Source: Atopsyche davidsoni
Lineage: Eukaryota > Arthropoda > Insecta > Trichoptera > Hydrobiosidae
NCBI GenBank assembly: GCA_022113835.1
Contig: JAILWY010000007.1
Span: forward strand, 8,409,001 to 8,473,000
Direction of reading: 5' to 3'
DNA length: 64,000 bases
The position numbers were made by a program, and so were the translations under genes. Positions 11,223-28,128 of this stretch are shown piece by piece. The notes below the pieces were generated by a model. That model searched no databases. It worked only from the letters and a program-made list of their open reading frames with translations, and was not told where the DNA came from. Numbering within the stretch: the stretch's first letter is position 1; each line of letters opens with the position of its first letter.

Positions 11223-14200
11223 AAGCACTCGAGGTTGATAATTTATTTTTTGTACACAGCTTTATCTATAGTATTTATGCTGCTTTATTTTTAGAATGAT
11301 TGTTATAAGCTGTTTCATATCTTGTATAAATTTACCAAAAGCATTTACTCATTGAAAAACTTTCTCCTGTACTTATTTCAATCTAACGCTAGGAAAATGT
11401 AATACGATAATGCTGTTTAACTCATTAGAACCAATTTTTTTGTTTATCTTGTATAAGATTTTGTAAATTATTCACTTGCACTAATGAATTTTCTTAAATA
11501 AGCTTTTCTTAAATGAACACACAAAAACAATATAAATGGTGCTAATGCTTTTATTTTTTTTTTATTTAGTATAAATTTTACAGAAATGTCTTTTGTCTCT
11601 CAACAATTTAGTATTTCAAAGCATTTTTATTTTAATGGTGATTAGTCATTTACATAAGGCATTTCAATAAAAAAAAATGTGTACTTTGATAATAGATAAC
11701 TTTTTTTATACCAGGGAGCAAAACTACTTAAAACGTTGAATAATTTAAATTCCTATTTTTAGCAAAACTCAAACATTAATGTAAGCAAAACAAAAATAAA
11801 ACGATTTATAAAACTGGAATTACAATTTTTATTAATTTCGTACATGATATATAAATTTACATATGATAAATATTAATTATTCTGTGTTTAATGATTTACT
11901 TTATTTGTGAATGTCTAGTAACTTCAGGCACATATTTTTATAATGTAAATTCAGATTTTTATCACATTCAGATGGATCAGTCCAAATTGTTTTTAAAGTT
12001 ATGCGCCAAAATATCAATGTAGCTTTGGCTTGAAAGTAAAAAATGAAAATGTACAAAAAAAAAAAACAAACAACTTGACATATTTATGTTTTAACACAAT
12101 AATTGTAAGTACACTTGGTGTTTTTGAAAATATTTATTTTCCAAACTAATCATTTTTAATGATTTTTGTTACTTAATGTACAAAATTATCAGCATCATCA
12201 CTGGTTCCTCGTGTGCATATTGCTAATTATAAATATTGAAAAACCGCTCTAGTCACATTTAAGAAATAAATTATGTTTTTCTAAAATTTTTTGTTATAGT
12301 AAGTATATTTTTGCAAAAGCTACATAATCAATGTGTATAACATTTTCAAAGAAATAATCTCTATGTAAAAATATTGAAAGTTGTGAATTTATTAAATGCA
12401 ACTTGAGTGGTCTTGAAAGACAATTTATGTATCTTGCAATATAACCAATATTATTATTGTTTTCATTCATCAAATATATAGCAAAAAAAAATATGTTTTC
12501 GGTACAGCAAGAAGGTGAGGCCCATTTAAGTTATATTATAAATAACTAGTGCATCAATGTGAAGAAAAATCACTCGGTTTACTAAATCATAAAATATTAA
12601 AGCATGTAATCAAAATAAATTCTTACAAAAAAAATATCGTCTGTCCGTCGCTGCTTATCATATTTTTAACGATTACACTTCAATTGCTATTATATATATA
12701 TGGTGCTACATAGATTAATTTATTTGAGAATGTGGAAGAACTGCCAAAGGTATTTGTAAACTTTACGTATATAATAATATAAATAATTCATTTAAGTATC
12801 ATTGTCCAATATTAGATAGTTACACTAAACACAAAGTCTAATGAAATTTCTTTACGTGCTTTTATCAAGGGCTATGAAAGAAAAATATTTTACATTAGAT
12901 GAAACACGTGTCAATTAAATCTATCATGGCTTACTAGCTGGCAATTTCAACATTTTGTTATTCTTACGTTATACTAAAGTGTAGAGTTAATAAAATAATG
13001 CAACAAGCTGAAAAAAGGATCAAGCTGCCAAACATTAAGGTACTGGAAGATTAATACTGCTAGCAGACTGTATAAGAATAATACTAATAAAAAATAATCA
13101 ACAAAACGGAATGAGGATTGCTATAAAGAAGATTTGGAATGCAGTCTTAAACATAAATCAATAAAGAAAAGGAATGATGTAATAATATAAATTATTTAGA
13201 TAAACAAAGCAAATAACACATTTTATAATCTAAAACATTTGTAAAATATTACCATTCTGAGTATAATATAAATTTCAGCAAATATTTACATTTTATTAAA
13301 TAAAAATATTCTGAAAATATTGTTTAAATTAACTTATTTTATTTTGTGAAGAATCATAAATCATTCAAGAAATTGTTAATGCGCTGGCATAAATAGACGA
13401 TCGTCGTTATTTTTATCAATTGCCGATTTTTAAATAGAAATGAAAAATATTCATAAGAACTCGTCAAATTATAAAATACTTACAGTAAACACTTACATCT
13501 CAAAAATATGATATTTTATAATTTAAATATAACAAAAAGAAGCTAATTTACAACATAATAAAAAATATATCAAACAATGGTATATATTATTCAAACTGTT
13601 AAAACAGTATTATTGTGTGAAACTTTACTTATTTCGTATTTAATTAAATGTTTAAATTCAATCGATGCTACCACACTCGAGACATATTTACCGTCCATAA
13701 AGCAATATTTCTAGCAAATTTGTACCGCCACTATCAGAATATTGTTTTTTAAAAACATTTAGTGTTTTTTCATTAATTATTTTCGCCTACCGTTTGATTT
13801 TTGTTTGCTTAAAGAGAAATAGATTTAATAAACAAAATTACGATTGGAATAATCTGATATAAATAGCGGCAATATTTACTTAAACTTTTTGTATATATTT
13901 GTATAATTACATTGTAAATCATTAGAAGTAATAATACAACTATCATGTTGGTATATTTGTACTAACTTTGAATACTATACTCAGATTAAACGTTTGCAAT
14001 AGTTGTAATTTTTTTTGAGAACACTGAATATCCATACAATTGGTGTTTTTGATTTTTATAGTATAATATTAACTTTATGAAAGCACTGTTAACATCCAAC
14101 AATACGATTTTTTTACTATATCATCAATAAATAGACGTAACACGTGCTTGATGTCCAGATATTGTAAGAATAATTTCATCACTCAGAAATATTTAATAAA

Positions 14201-14818
14201 TCTCAATCACTTAATTTAAAACAAAAATGTTGCACTCTCGAGTAACGGACGGATCAGTATGAACATGCAAACTGAAACAGAATATTTTACAACAGCAGAG
14301 ATTAGATTTATGTGAAGCATCTGTTGCGAGGCAAACACTCAAGGCACATGAACTGGTGTAATAAGGCACAAACATTGGAAATCAGAATATTTGGGTTATG
14401 GGTTATAAAAGATGACAATCAATATTGCAAATGGATATTCAAGACTGGCCAGATCCAGAATGGTTGTATTATATCATTCCGATACCTACAGTGTATAAAG
14501 TTATCTCTACTTTTGAGTTGTCTCATAACTGTATTAGGTTAAATCAACATTTCTTTACCTGAAATAAGATTAAATATAATAGCTTACTTTACACATGATA
14601 ACCTTTGATATACCCTTTTACTCTCAACATGTTTAAAAATTTTACTTTATACGCTGGAGATGTCAAAATAGATAAATTCCTCATTGGACAATTGAAAATT
14701 AATTGGCCCGATGATCTATACCCGCCAGTGTTCAAAAACACTAACTGGCAGGAATTACTACTTGGGATATTTTCTCTAGTGAACGCTGGTCTTGATTATA
14801 GTAAAACCTGACTGGTGC
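11223..14818. other. Convergent 3' region of Arp10 and mbt
   Basis: 3.6 kb, very AT-rich, between the Arp10 stop (plus) and the mbt stop (minus). It must hold both 3' UTRs; several AATAAA hexamers and their complements are scattered through it, so ends cannot be assigned. No protein-coding similarity was seen on either strand. Plus-strand frames at 14312-14542 and 14605-14811 lie antisense to the mbt 3' UTR and look accidental. Confidence 0.6.
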
Positions 14819-17479
<2,661 letters not shown>

Positions 17480-18797
17480 TTCCTTCGAAAATATAGTTGA
17501 CAAGGCCTGAAAAAAACAACTTCGATGTATACTTTATCATAATTAGATTAACATTTTGGCCTGTAATATGAGGTTATGTCGTCAAGATACTTTTTATATC
17601 CAGCGTAATACATCAAATAAGTTAATCAAAAGAATATCATAGCTATAAATATATTTTTTATATATATTTTAATTAGTAATAAAACTTTTAATGTAATAAT
17701 AAACAAACAATCAAAAATATGTAGCCATGTTGACAGTTCAGATTTCACTTTATACATTGCTAGTATACTTGGCTTAAATTATTTTTGGTGTACAATAATT
17801 AATACATACCTCAAGTAAAATGTTATATTGATATCACTTTTCAATTATTAATAGGCCTTGAAGCAGTTATTTATCGAAACATCCAGTCGCGACATCACTA
17901 ACAACGTGATATACGATTGTCACGCGTGCTCGTGAGAAAGCCATGCACCTGCGGAGGAATGCAGGCCAAGTTCGTGTAGCAACGGTACAAGGCTACACAT
18001 TTCCAACTGATTTTCGTCTAGTTTTGCGACTAATTAAACAAAACACAACGCTTTTCTAATATTATAAATCCATCCCGATTGCCACGGTGATTAAACATAT
18101 ATCGACCAAACTCGAGCAGCCTTTGTTCGCATTAGTTTGCATCGCAATAAATACGCCCATAATTTTTGTTATCTTGTCGTTTCTCAAATTACTATAATGA
18201 CTTTTTTCCGATGCAAAATAATAAAGTGTGTCAATTAAACTAATTTAATTTATTACTTTTACCGGCTTTTAATTTCTCAGGCGTTTAGCACAGGAAGGGT
18301 GTGTAATTTCCGTTGTAGAGAAATAGCGTAACGGTTTGATAGCGCGCTTGTACTACTATTAGTTCACAGCTAAAATTTAAAAAAACGAGATATTTATTCA
18401 TAATAATCACCTGAGAGCGGATAAATAGGACTTATTATTGTTGAATAAAAATAAATTACTTTGGCTTGTGTAAACTTGAGTCATTGTTTATTTATTTCTA
18501 CATTATGTATTATCTAAAAATGCATATAAAAAATAAATACGAAACTAGTGCAAAATGCGAATAACGATAAACTTTGATACATATAACTCCTTGTGATAAA
18601 TTGTAAATAATTTATTACAGATTATCTAAAATTATTGCCTGTACAAGTTTACTGTGTTCACAACTTGTTTTAGGCAATATGAAATGATTACCAAAAAACA
18701 TATTGTAAATAGGTTTATTTTGTTGCATATTTTTAAAAGAAAAAAACCCAAAGATTTACTTAAATTTATATATTTATAGTGAAATTATCAGGATGCA
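17480..18797. other. Spacer between CWF19L2 and mbt; mbt promoter and 5' UTR
   Basis: Both neighbours are on the minus strand, so this 1.3 kb holds the CWF19L2 3' UTR (right) and the mbt promoter plus at least one non-coding 5' exon (left). The AG before the first mbt coding exon is at 17508-17507. A moderately GC-richer block at about 17870-18130 is the likeliest promoter. No other gene was seen. Confidence 0.5.
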
Positions 18798-21700
18798 TTA
18801 TTTTGGAGTTGAGGCAACCGGGTCGAATGATTTCCAAATTTGGGTGAATTCTAACGTTTTCTTCCTTTGGGTATCAAAGTTTTCTTTTTGAGGCTTTCTC
18901 CATAAGCTATGATGTAAATCTAGCATTCCTCCGATAATTTCCTGAAATAAAAATAAATATATCAGTGAAATTATAATTTTATGCTAGATTGATCATTATA
19001 TACAAGTAATCATATCATCAAACTCATATGCTGTTAATAATTATTATACTTAATAATAATTATATTTATTAAAATGGCAGTGTATATGAGTTTCTTTGTA
19101 TTGCAAGAATAAACTTATGAATTATATTGATTATGAGGGGATTGAAGCTAATTTTCTAATTATTTTTTTATATCAAAATAACCTTATGCATTACCACTAA
19201 ATATCTAACTTCTATCTAATCTTTCACAGTATTTATAATATTTTTGATGATGAATTCTTGCTCATTTTGAATTGACTGAAAATAATATGATTTTAATAAT
19301 TAGTCATGCATCTGATGATGACCCGGTCATTGGGTCGAAACTAGTTTTGCAAATAATTTTAATAAACTCAAAAGTGAAGACAAAAATACAAAGTTACTTT
19401 TTATAATTATAATAATGGATCTTCACCGTTTAAATGCCTTGTCCCTCAACAAGATAATATGATTTCACTGTCGGGAGAAAAATTCCTGCGGTAATTCATT
19501 CAATTCACTGCAGCGTTTTTAGGCAAATAGTGTAAAAATAATTGTCTTAATTTACACGCAACATTAAAATATTATACATGAACTCAATTAACTCGATATT
19601 AATAATAAGTACATAATATTTTTACCTGAGCGAAATTGGATGGAAATAACCTCTGATCTTCAATGACATGACCAAATCCAGGATCCATTCCAAAATCAAC
19701 CCAGAAATAAGGCAACCCTTTAGGTATCCCTCTTAGAATATCCTTCCCCTTTAAATCGACAACCTTTTTATTAGTTGACCATTCTGCTTCACATTCTAAC
19801 AAAGCTTTCTTGAAATATATTGGTGCAGTGTCTCCCACATCTCTGGGCAAAGGTATACATTGGATAACTATATGTGGATGCTTATGGAAAAATGAAGCCG
19901 TTTCAAAAAATATGCAATCTTCATCCTTGGAGTTAAACATATTGGTAAGTGCCCTTCGATACGTCTAAAAGATAAAAAAATAAATTATTTAGATTGTAAT
20001 ATATAATTGAATTAAATTCGTCTGAAAAATAACTGTTCCCAAAAATTAAACTCGGTTCTCTTTGACCTGATTGGTCAGATTCTAACTTGAAAGTTACCAC
20101 AGTAGATAAAGCGTTACTACAGTTGTTTAAACATTTCAATATATTTTTTTTAAAACAAGTTACCATTATTTCACTCCATACATCCTCATCGGCCATGGTG
20201 GAACATTGTACGTGACCAACAGTGGATATTATACAATGGCCTTCGGTCACGGATGCCTTCGCAGGTAAAGAGACATAAGCCTTGCTTCCTAAACTTACAA
20301 TCATGTGTTTAATCATTTTGTCAGATTCTATACAATATTCACAACTAGCCAATGATTTTTGAATGCTTTGATGCTGAGATATTGCTTTGTTTTTATTGTG
20401 TTCATCAGATTTGGCACTAGACTTGTTTTTGGTAATATTATCAGCAAATATATCTTCTAAATCATCATTTGGATTTCGGTGTTTAGAAATAATGTTTGCA
20501 AATTGCTCTTCACTTTCATCGGCATTTTCAAACTTTTCCTTTTCAAACTGAAAACACGAATTCAATAATATATATGTTTTGATTTTCAAATATTAGTATA
20601 TATTTATTCTTCCTAAAATTTGTACATACCATTTCTTTCAAGGAGTAATTATCATCATCAGCAAAGAATCTCATTCTTTCACCATCCGTGTTGTGAGTCA
20701 GTGCCTTCTTCTTTCCACCCTTGCTTCGACTGTCTCCGGCATTCTGTGTTTTAGTCAGAGGCCTAATATTTCCCCGGTCGTCAGTAATGGTCAACATAAC
20801 AGCTTCCTCCTTAATAGGAGCACGGGCATTAGGATTTTCTTTCTTGAAAACTCTGGCCGCCTCCAATTTAACGGTCAATTTCATTACAAGTTCATTATTT
20901 CCCATAATTCCTGCTTTTACAATTTTAGCTCCCAAAGCGTTCATTTCAGCATCAGACAAATAATAATTTTTTTCGGAACTCGGCTTTTGAAGTTCATTTT
21001 GAGTTACGCAAGGTGTAAAATCAAGATGCTGATCTTCAGACTTATCAGGTTTTGTTTCAGGAGATGGAGATTTACTTTGTGTTCTTTCTTTTTTGTCTTC
21101 GTTTAATTTTTGTACTCTTTTCCAATTTTGTTTTAAAGAACTATGTGTGTTTCTTTCATACTTATTGTATTTTGATTCCTCTCTATCTCGTCTTGAGCTC
21201 TTGTTGTAATTATTATCATCATCATAAGATGGTTTTTTGAAACTTCTGCTAGAGCCACTATCATTGTATAAATTTCTCTTTTCACCATGAAAATATTTGT
21301 CAGTTTTTTCTCTTTCATTATCATCGTCAGGTTTTCTGAAACTTTTGGTATCAGATGAATATCGATTGTGTGATGAATTGTATCTGGAGTTTTTTTCTAG
21401 TGTCCGCTTTTCATCGTTTGGTTTTTTTAAATTTTTATTACATAAAAATCTATCTCGATCATCACTGGTATGAACATATTGTTCATCTTTTACTTTAAGT
21501 GAACTTTTACTGCTTGAGGGCAGTCCAGTTCCTCCATCTTTCCAATACGGGTTAAGTTCTCTAGAGCTTTGTGATGGAATATATGCATCGATTTGCCCTT
21601 TTTTTTCTACTGGCACAATGGGTTTCAAATCTTTACGGCTGAATGTAGAAATTGATCCCATCATACTCATCCAGTCATCTCGTGGATTATCTTGGGGATT

Positions 21701-22318
21701 AATTTTCCCAGGTGGTTTTTCAACCGTTTTACTATCATCCGTGGGCTTTTCTTTTTCTACCCAGTCATCTTTCTCACTAGAACTACTGGAAGACTAGAAA
21801 ATATGTCAATTTAAATATTTTTAAATGTGAAATAATGCTGTAAATCAGTACACCAATAAGAGTAATTTAAAAAAAATCAGTTATCTAAATTTGTCTAAGT
21901 CACAATAAAGATATTTTTTTTATAAATCATGAATATAAAATAAGTTTTTATACCTCAGAAGATGACCTATATTTCTTTTTTGACTTCTTTTTTTTTGATT
22001 TTTTTTCTTTCTTTCTTTTGTGCTTTTTACTTTCTTCTTGATATTTAGATTTACTATATTCATCCTTAGAGCTTGACAAAATAATTTTCTTGGGAGATAT
22101 AACAGGGTCCTTAAAAAAAAGATTAAACAAGTTGTGTGAATATCATAGCATTAAAATAAAATGAAGAAAAAACTTAAATTCTAGTGATTTCTAGAATAAA
22201 ACAATATATTTTAAATGTTACAATAAATAAGAAAAGATGTTTTAACTACTTCTTCTAAAAGTCGCCTTTTCGCTGTCATGAGTTTATTTTCTGTGTCATT
22301 TGCACAATCAAAAGACAT
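18798..22318 (-). CDS. CWF19L2: CWF19-like protein 2 (spliceosome, lariat debranching)
   Basis: Six coding exons: 22318-22250, 22109-21954, 21793-20630, 20547-20164, 19964-19626, 18941-18798, all phase 0, giving 751 residues. Residues about 24-75 include a Lys-rich block ([10 protein letters not shown]). The large third exon is charged, Ser/Asp/Arg-rich and mostly disordered. The C-terminal half carries the CwfJ domains: CEYC (about 532-535), [13 protein letters not shown], the HIT-like [27 protein letters not shown], and the last exon [20 protein letters not shown]19L2/Drn1 joins the late spliceosome and helps lariat debranching with Dbr1. The exon 5 intron carries a hammerhead-like repeat remnant. 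Confidence 0.96.
19306..19351 (+). ncRNA. Hammerhead-ribozyme-like motif, Penelope-like element remnant
   Basis: Order of parts: stem I strand TGCA (19307-19310), core CTGATGA (19312-19318), stem II GACCC/GGGTC (19320-19324 with 19332-19336, loop of seven), core GAAAC (19337-19341), a very short stem III (ACTAGT), then the second stem I strand TGCA (19348-19351). This is the minimal type I hammerhead layout found in terminal repeats of Penelope-like retroelements. One extra T (19319) separates the core from stem II, so activity is doubtful. It lies in a CWF19L2 intron, antisense to the gene. Confidence 0.55.
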
Positions 22319-24059
22319 TGTATTTTAGATCCTAACCTATAAAAATAAAATCAAGCATAATTTTGATATACATATTAACATTAAAATATTCCACATGTAA
22401 ATAATGAATAACACATAAATAATTATTTTAAATTACGCACCTTTAAAATATTGACAATGATAAATTTTTGACAGTTTGTAAATCAGGGAGAAAATAAGTA
22501 TATTCAAGCATCAAAATTATTATTAAGTCCAAGTATTGTCTCTGGTCAAGTTTTATTTTTGAGTATTTAGTGTCTATGATCTGCTTGTATTTTTGTTGAG
22601 CTATTATATAGCCAAATAAAACGGCCAGTAGGAAAAATGAGAAATTGCTCATTAAAACAAAATAAGAGGTTATCCCAAAATTTTCTGCGAACTTTTTATA
22701 TAAAAAAACAAAAGTTCTGTTGGTAATTTACTGGCGGCCTGATATCAAAAATTAACAAAACAAATATCTGACCTTACTGATCAAATCGTTCGGTACAAAG
22801 ATGACTAAAATTCACTATATTAGTGTGCATGGATAAATTTAATGTAAGACTACGATAAGAAAAGCTAATAATTTTTGGTAAGATATACACCGGTTATAAA
22901 AATCATGTGAACAATTTTATTTAATGGGTCAAAAATCCTTAGTTTTTTTTTTTTTTTAAATATAAATTGAAACTCATTTGTTAATCAAATGTTCTAACTG
23001 AATAAAATAAATAATACCAAGACATGATATGTGACGGTGTTATTGTTGCTTTTATCAGACATAAATATTCACGGTCTACCCAATTAACAGATAAAGTCAC
23101 AACTATTGTAATTCTATGAAAGTATATCTAAAAAGTTTTGGTTTCCGATTGATAATTCTTTTAGGCGAAGGATTTGACCAATTATTTCACAGTAGATTGA
23201 CACTTTCTCTTCGTCAACTAAACCTCATGTTAACAATTTCATTTTTAGTAAAAAGGATTTTTTATGCCCACACGAGTCATAATGATACTACAAAAATAAA
23301 AATTGTGTAACTAGGGACAGAGAGTAAAAACATTCTAGAAATAGCAAATTTCTCATAAATAATATATTTAGAGTTTAAAAACAGGTACATAGACATAATT
23401 GCATTAAAAATATTGTATAAAAAGTTATTTTATAAGGCACAAGTTTTTTTCTCAATTTACAGGCACACCGTACACTTCATAAATCTTAGAATATTATTTT
23501 ATTATTTATAAACATTGGAAGGATTTTTATACATTTTTTTGGAAATTACTATTATTAAATGTCTACACCATCACAACAGTAAATAAATTGCTTGTGAAAA
23601 TGTGTGTAAATGATTGTCTTAGGGTGAGCACATGCCTATGAAAGAAATCAAGGCAAGTCTTTTGCAAAATTTAAAAACATCTTATGTATTAATTTATTTA
23701 ATTATTTTACATTTATTGATTTGATTGTCTTTCGATTATTTTAATAGCAGTATGCAAAAACACCCTTATCTTAAAAATTTCAACTAGTATTTCATTTTTT
23801 AGCAAGTTTATTCTACCAGTTTCATCATTCTCGTTATATAAAAATTAATTACTATCACAAGTACGTACTTAAGTCATATCTATTTTAGAAAAAAAAAAAA
23901 AATTATTCAGACAACAAAAGAAAAATGTAACAAGATGTCTGATAAACAAATGATAACAACAGTACATTCATATCTTTATATGTTTTAACCTATACTTAAA
24001 ATATATTTTCATATCAATATGTTTATCTTAGATAATACATAAATGTCAATGTATCTGTA
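22319..24059. other. Spacer between LRRC58 and CWF19L2
   Basis: AT-rich 1.7 kb. The right part holds the LRRC58 3' UTR, and the left part holds the CWF19L2 promoter. The only frame of any note is the small minus-strand one at 22443-22652, listed separately. No other coding similarity was seen. Confidence 0.5.
22443..22652 (-). CDS. Hypothetical 69-residue protein with an N-terminal hydrophobic segment
   Basis: An ATG-initiated frame on the same strand as CWF19L2, ending 125 bp before its start codon. Residues about 4-18 (FSFFLLAVLFGYIIA) could be a membrane anchor, and a second hydrophobic patch follows at about 43-52. I do not recognise it. In DNA this AT-rich a frame of this length arises by chance fairly often, and Ile/Leu/Tyr/Lys bias is expected. 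It could also lie within the CWF19L2 5' leader. Confidence 0.2.
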   Translation of the reverse strand: MSNFSFFLLAVLFGYIIAQQKYKQIIDTKYSKIKLDQRQYLDLIIILMLEYTYFLPDLQTVKNLSLSIF

Positions 24060-27000
24060 TCATCCCAAAAGGACCTTCTTCATCATGTAGCCTCTGGCGA
24101 CCGGATCAGTTTCTCTACTTTCCCAACTACCAACAATGCATTTGGAACTGCACAGATACTGTAGAAGAGGTAAACGGTATTTTCCACAAAAGTCAACGAA
24201 CTTGATGTGTTCCACTCTGCTGTCAAAAAAGACACCTTAAACAGAAATATAGTTATTTAATATTTTCACCTTGTCAAAGCAATATACATAGTGATTTTTA
24301 AATTAATTTCTATGCAATTTTTAAGCTTGAAGAGAGTATTTGCAAATACCAGATGAAAGCATTGAATATATTGATAAATATAAATAGTGTGTATTCATAT
24401 AAATTTAAAAATAAAATTTCACGCATTTTAATCACACGTATGATTATTGAATATATAATAAAGACTATATTGTATATCATCTTCTATATATGAACTAATG
24501 TGCCTAATCATATTAGTAAATATAATAAGCCCGTAATGGGTAATAAATACGCATCTTGATTGACTAATCCATAACATAGAGAGTCTGATAAATAAAGAGT
24601 CTGATTGTGTTAAAATTATACTAATAAATAAGAAATGTTGGGAAAAAAAAATGGGACATTCACTCTTCACTATCACACGTGTAGTGTCAAAAAAATTAAG
24701 GGTTTTTTTCTCGTACTTTCATACACTATGTATCCAAAAAATATTGCTTAAATTACTGATTTTTTTTTAAATCTATTGTATCAATTTTCGAGTTCTCCGA
24801 ATACAGAAAAGAAATTTACCTTTACACTTTGGGTTTACACAGCAATGTGCCTGGTTGAGATACTCTAGAAGGCAGGCGGGGAGATCACCAGGCTGTAAGT
24901 TGTAGTTTTGTAATTTGACAGAGCGAGCAGCAAGTTCCAGGAGACTGGGAGGCTGCAGTGTGATGTCTCTTACAAAACGCACAACAAGAGGATTATCTCG
25001 CAAACTTAACTGTAAATAAATAGAAGCGGTTGAAAAAAAATTGGTTTTTAAAAATATTGACTACTTTATTTTATTATTAAAATAGATAACTGATACATTG
25101 TAAAAAATATATAAGATCTTCAAGAGATTTTTTGATATCTTTTACAATATTATCTGAAAACTTTATCTCTAAAGCTTACCAGACATGTGAAAATTACATA
25201 ATATCAAAGCAGAAGCAGTGTTAAAACTTCAATAGCTACTGGTATAGGAACATTTATTTGTAGCTATAATTCATGTAATTTTAAAAGCATTTTCGACGAA
25301 AAGAGCTGTTATTTTTTGACGAAACCAATTGTCAATTTGCTATCACCATTTTGGCTAGCCTTAAGGAACTGTTAAATTTCAATTTAAAAAATATTTTTTA
25401 AATGGAAATTGAAGTTTGTAGAATAAAAAATAAAAGATGCAATATTTAGAAAAGATTTATAAAATATAATTTCATATCCATAGACCCTTAGATTTCAATT
25501 AATTGTTTATTATTTTTGTATTTGTAACAATATTCTACCGAATGTAACATTGAATGAATTTTTCTTTAATAACTTAACAACTAATTTAATATATATTAAA
25601 CTACTTCACATGCTACTGTATTTCAAAGATAAGACAAAAACCAAAGCAGGTTATTAGAATAATAAAGAAATGCAATTTTAAAAAGATAAGCATGTTTATA
25701 TCTGGCTGAGTGGTATGAGGGTAAGTAAATATTAAAAGTAATCAGCACATACATACCTCAGTGAGACATTTCAAAGTGATTATTTCTGTTGGAAGAGTAC
25801 GTAGTCTGTTTTTGTGGAGACGTAAAGACTTTAAGTGATTGAGTTTTCCGATGCTGGCTGGCAACTGTTCAATGAGATTTTCGCTCAATACTAGCATTTG
25901 GAGACTTTTTAACTGCCCCACAGAATCAGGAATGTCCACAATTTTATTAGCGCCAAGGACCAAAATCTGTAAACTGGAAATTAAAAAAATATACGCTTTA
26001 ATTTAATAATGAGTAGGCATAAATAAATGTCAATTTATAACATTGACAACAAAGCTTTACGACAGCGAGATGAGTTAGCATAAATAAATATTATTATGAA
26101 GTACAATTATTTATGTGTTTATATTATATAGCAATAATGTAATGTAATAAAAATATTTATAGCTTATCAGTACCGTTTTGAATGTAACTTTTGTATGCCA
26201 ATTTAGAGAAGTATTCTCAATGAATAGATATAAATTAGTCTTGATTAAAATTTATTCATTGACAATGGCAAGTTAGAGTCGACAAGTGAGCTGACATAGT
26301 AAGTGGTCAATATAGGAATATATAATGCCTTCATATTTTCATGGGTTTTATGTTGAATCAAGGTTTTGTTATTGTCGTTTCAGCTCATGTACTGGCACCA
26401 TTTTCATTGAAAAATGTCTATAATTTAATTGAGGAGACTAGTAAAATACGCTTTATTTAAAAAATATATTCCTACCGTTATAAAGTATTTTCTTAATATG
26501 TAATGTAAGTCATTTTTTTTATTATGTAATGAGCAATAGTCTTAATGAATATTAAATATAATTATTAATTTATTTACATAGAAAGCTTGCAAAATACTTA
26601 GCTTACAACATACACAAAGTAATAAATGAGATCTCGAATAGGATGCATCTTATCTTAATAACCTAAGATAAGATGCACTTTCTAGACTGCAATTTTGTAA
26701 TTAAAAAGATGATGAGTATGATATGATGAAATGAAATTGTCGTCATGCAATGACGATGATGATGGTTTATTATCTTTCTTTCTCTTTGGGTCATTGAGTT
26801 AAGTATTTTTATTTAACAATGGAAAATTATTCATGATATTACCACTCACAAGTACGTTTCATTGTTTGTAATTTTGAAATTATATTTATACTCAACCCAG
26901 CCAAAATAAACGAGCATTTGGGTCTTTGAATACCAAAGTAGAAAACGGGTTATATATATATAACTTGCTAATACCAAAATTGTTCAAACTAAATACTCAG

Positions 27001-28128
27001 AAATTTTCATTGCAAGATTACAAAATACTGAAAATTACTTTTCATTATAGTTTAAAAGAAATGTTAGTGGTATTTGAATAAATATCTACCAATCTTAAAA
27101 TATAATTTACGTAAGAGGTATATTATTCATTAAAAATAAAAAAACGATAAATATCCAGACAATTTCACCATAAATTTAATTACATAAATATTTTTGACCT
27201 GTTGACCTGTATGTGACTATCAGTATTTAAGTATATCCGTTGAATACTACATACATTGATTAGTGGCCTTGTTAATTCATAAATGAGATGGTTATCCAGC
27301 TGGGCAACTACAATACCACAAATTAAATAAAAGCCGAAATCCAAAAACTAGATTATTAGAAAATCAGATAAATGGTTAAACAGATAAACCTACATTTCAT
27401 GTTATTTGCTAATTATAAGTGTAAAACAATAATTTAAAAAAAAAGTTCATTTTTGTAGGTTATGTTGATATTTTAAATGAATTATTACCCATGAGAGTAT
27501 TTAGCTACATTTTCACTTCAGTTTTAATTGTAAGTATTTTTGTTTCTATAAATAAGTTTCATTATATTTTACTTCACTACAAAACAAAACATGAAATGTG
27601 GATTGAAAAAAAAAAAACAAAACAACGCACATACCTACTCAATTTCCATATGTCCTTGGGAACATTTGTGATGATGTTAGCTCCCAAGTAAAGATATTTA
27701 ATAGATGTCAATTCCAGCAGTTGCTCGGGGAAGGATGTGAGCTCGTTTCCACTCAAGTTCAGTTCCTTCAATGTATCTGCTTCGCAGCAGAAAGATTTAG
27801 GCAGAGATTCGTTAGTCAGGCAATTATTCTTAGCTGTCAAAGAGGCTAAAGGGCAGAAGCTGAGGATGTCTGGCAAAGTTTTCAGTCCGTTATTGCTTAT
27901 GTCGAGCACTTTTAAATTGATAAACTTGGACACGTTATCAGGAAAGGACGTTATTCTGTTTCCAGTGAGCAACATTATTTCATACTCGTCAGATGATTTT
28001 TTCTCTCCGTTGGCGCACTCAGCGAGGGTATTGTCCACCGACTGTCCGTCCAGCAGTTGGCCGGACAGGTCCAGGGTCTTCTGCTCCCGCGAGTCGCTGT
28101 CGCAGCTGTCCGACGTGTAGCACTCCAT
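24060..28128 (-). CDS. LRRC58: Leucine-rich repeat-containing protein 58
   Basis: Four coding exons: 28128-27635, 25973-25757, 25009-24820, 24235-24060. Phases agree, giving 358 residues (human 371). The first in-frame ATG is MECYTSD at 28128. About eight leucine-rich repeats follow (for example LKELNLSGNELTSFPEQLLE, LVLGANKIVDIPDSV, SLRLHKNRLRTLP). The C-terminal domain is unmistakable: NPLVVRFVRDITLQPPSLLE, a Cys-rich HCCVNPKCKG, IKFVDFCGKYRLPLLQYLC and the final KKVLLG. The C-terminal cysteines look like a metal-binding or adaptor module. Mammalian LRRC58 has been linked to ubiquitin-ligase substrate recognition (recalled, not visible here). Intron 1 is 1.66 kb, AT-rich, and empty of recognisable genes. 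Confidence 0.95.

Noticed and set aside
14605..14811. 68-codon plus-strand frame ending next to the mbt stop
   Set aside because: Antisense to the mbt 3' UTR, no family similarity, no splice context, and length within chance for AT-rich DNA.
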